From assembly GCA_903888765.1 (NCBI GenBank), contig CAISVF010000593.1:1-34671 (forward strand): DNA of 34,671 bases, written 5' to 3'. The notes beneath the pieces are model-generated. The model saw nothing but the letters and a program-made list of their open reading frames with translations. It searched no databases and was not told the origin of the DNA. The stretch comes from an uncultured Verrucomicrobia subdivision 3 bacterium (GTDB lineage Bacteria; Verrucomicrobiota; Verrucomicrobiia; Limisphaerales; UBA11358). The translations under genes were made by a program, and so were the position numbers. Below are positions 34,470-34,671 of this stretch, piece by piece (position 1 is the stretch's first letter; each line of letters starts with the position of its first letter).

Positions 34470-34544
34470 TAATGTATAACCACGGTGATTTTGTCGGGAT
34501 TGCGAGAGTTCCAAGTTCCAAAAATCGTGAAAACACGAATCGCG

Positions 34545-34566
34545 CGCCCTTTTGGCGGGCGTTTTT
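34545..34566 (+). terminator. Rho-independent terminator after the HTH-MBL gene
   Basis: CGCCC (34545-34549) pairs with GGGCG (34557-34561) around a seven-base loop, immediately followed by TTTTT. It is 75 bases past the stop. A second small hairpin, TCGTG-AAAA-CACGA, lies just upstream at 34525-34538. Confidence 0.65.
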
Positions 34567-34580
34567 ACCGTGATTCAACA

Positions 34581-34628
34581 CCGGTTTAACCGGATGATAA
34601 AAGCTGGTTTAATCCTCGCTTAACGAGG
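34581..34628 (+). repeat. Two short hairpins near the window end
   Basis: CCGGT-TTA-ACCGG (34581-34593) and CCTCG-CTTAA-CGAGG (34614-34628) lie 20 bases apart, each beside a GGTTTAA segment (34583-34589 and 34606-34612). No gene is visible after 34469. These could be an operator or leader for a gene beyond the window, or simply chance. Confidence 0.35.
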
Positions 34629-34671
34629 CTGGTTCCATGGCGCGACGGTGCGATCCGGGCGCGGTTAGATC

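Noticed and set aside
1-34671. CRISPR arrays, prophage, toxin-antitoxin or restriction systems
   Set aside because: No regularly spaced repeats and no genes of these kinds were seen on either strand.

Overview
This window looks like a chromosomal segment of a Gram-negative bacterium of the phylum Verrucomicrobiota, most likely the Pedosphaera/Limisphaerales branch. That placement is an inference from gene content: a eukaryote-type HisA, LpxI (so lipid A is made), menaquinone-type UbiE/MenG, a Tat-exported Gfo/Idh/MocA oxidoreductase beside a YVTN beta-propeller phosphoesterase, a ThuA-domain protein, a GH88/GH105 hydrolase, and few recognisable Shine-Dalgarno sequences. Most of the sequence is core and metabolic genes. 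I found no CRISPR array, prophage or defence island.

Layout. 1-4566: the 3' part of mutS, an MFS transporter, and ubiE/menG on the minus strand. 4671-4790: tRNA-Gly(GCC) with a good sigma70-like promoter. 4829-5119: a transposase C-terminal remnant. 5196-8999: a sugar epimerase, an exported ThuA-domain protein, hisA and an exported GH88/GH105 hydrolase. 9138-11076: a convergent pair of an APS-kinase-like gene and a sulfotransferase fused to a membrane module. 11124-11940: a decayed ISAs1-type transposase and non-coding sequence. 11941-13868: a Tat-exported cupin, a small membrane protein and a TPR protein. 13927-17072: hisI, trpE, trpG and panD. 17201-21674: a secreted beta-propeller/phosphoesterase divergent from a Tat-exported oxidoreductase, whose gene is followed by a clear terminator. 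21956-24061: an M3 peptidase with a lipoprotein signal. 24237-29429: a dense plus-strand run of lpxI, an unknown gene, phoH, ybeY, a DUF502 gene, recO and a metallophosphoesterase. 29426-33569, minus strand: proS, an ABC-F ATPase and a newly read 58-residue membrane protein. 33648-34469: an HTH/metallo-beta-lactamase fusion, then a terminator.

How the genes fit together. Three themes stand out. (i) Amino-acid and cofactor synthesis genes are scattered singly or in small groups (hisA; hisI; trpE; trpG-panD). (ii) Several exported proteins suggest breakdown of complex, possibly pectin-like, carbohydrate (epimerase, ThuA, GH88/GH105, Gfo/Idh/MocA). (iii) A tightly packed housekeeping cluster (unknown gene-phoH-ybeY-DUF502 and recO-phosphoesterase) has start/stop overlaps typical of translational coupling.

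The most unusual items are the eukaryote-type HisA, the sulfotransferase with a C-terminal membrane module normally seen in signalling proteins, next to a diverged APS kinase, the lipoprotein M3 peptidase, the HTH-MBL fusion, and a YbeY whose third metal-binding His is Asp. I did not find a clearly new multi-gene system; the sulfotransferase/kinase pair is the nearest candidate.
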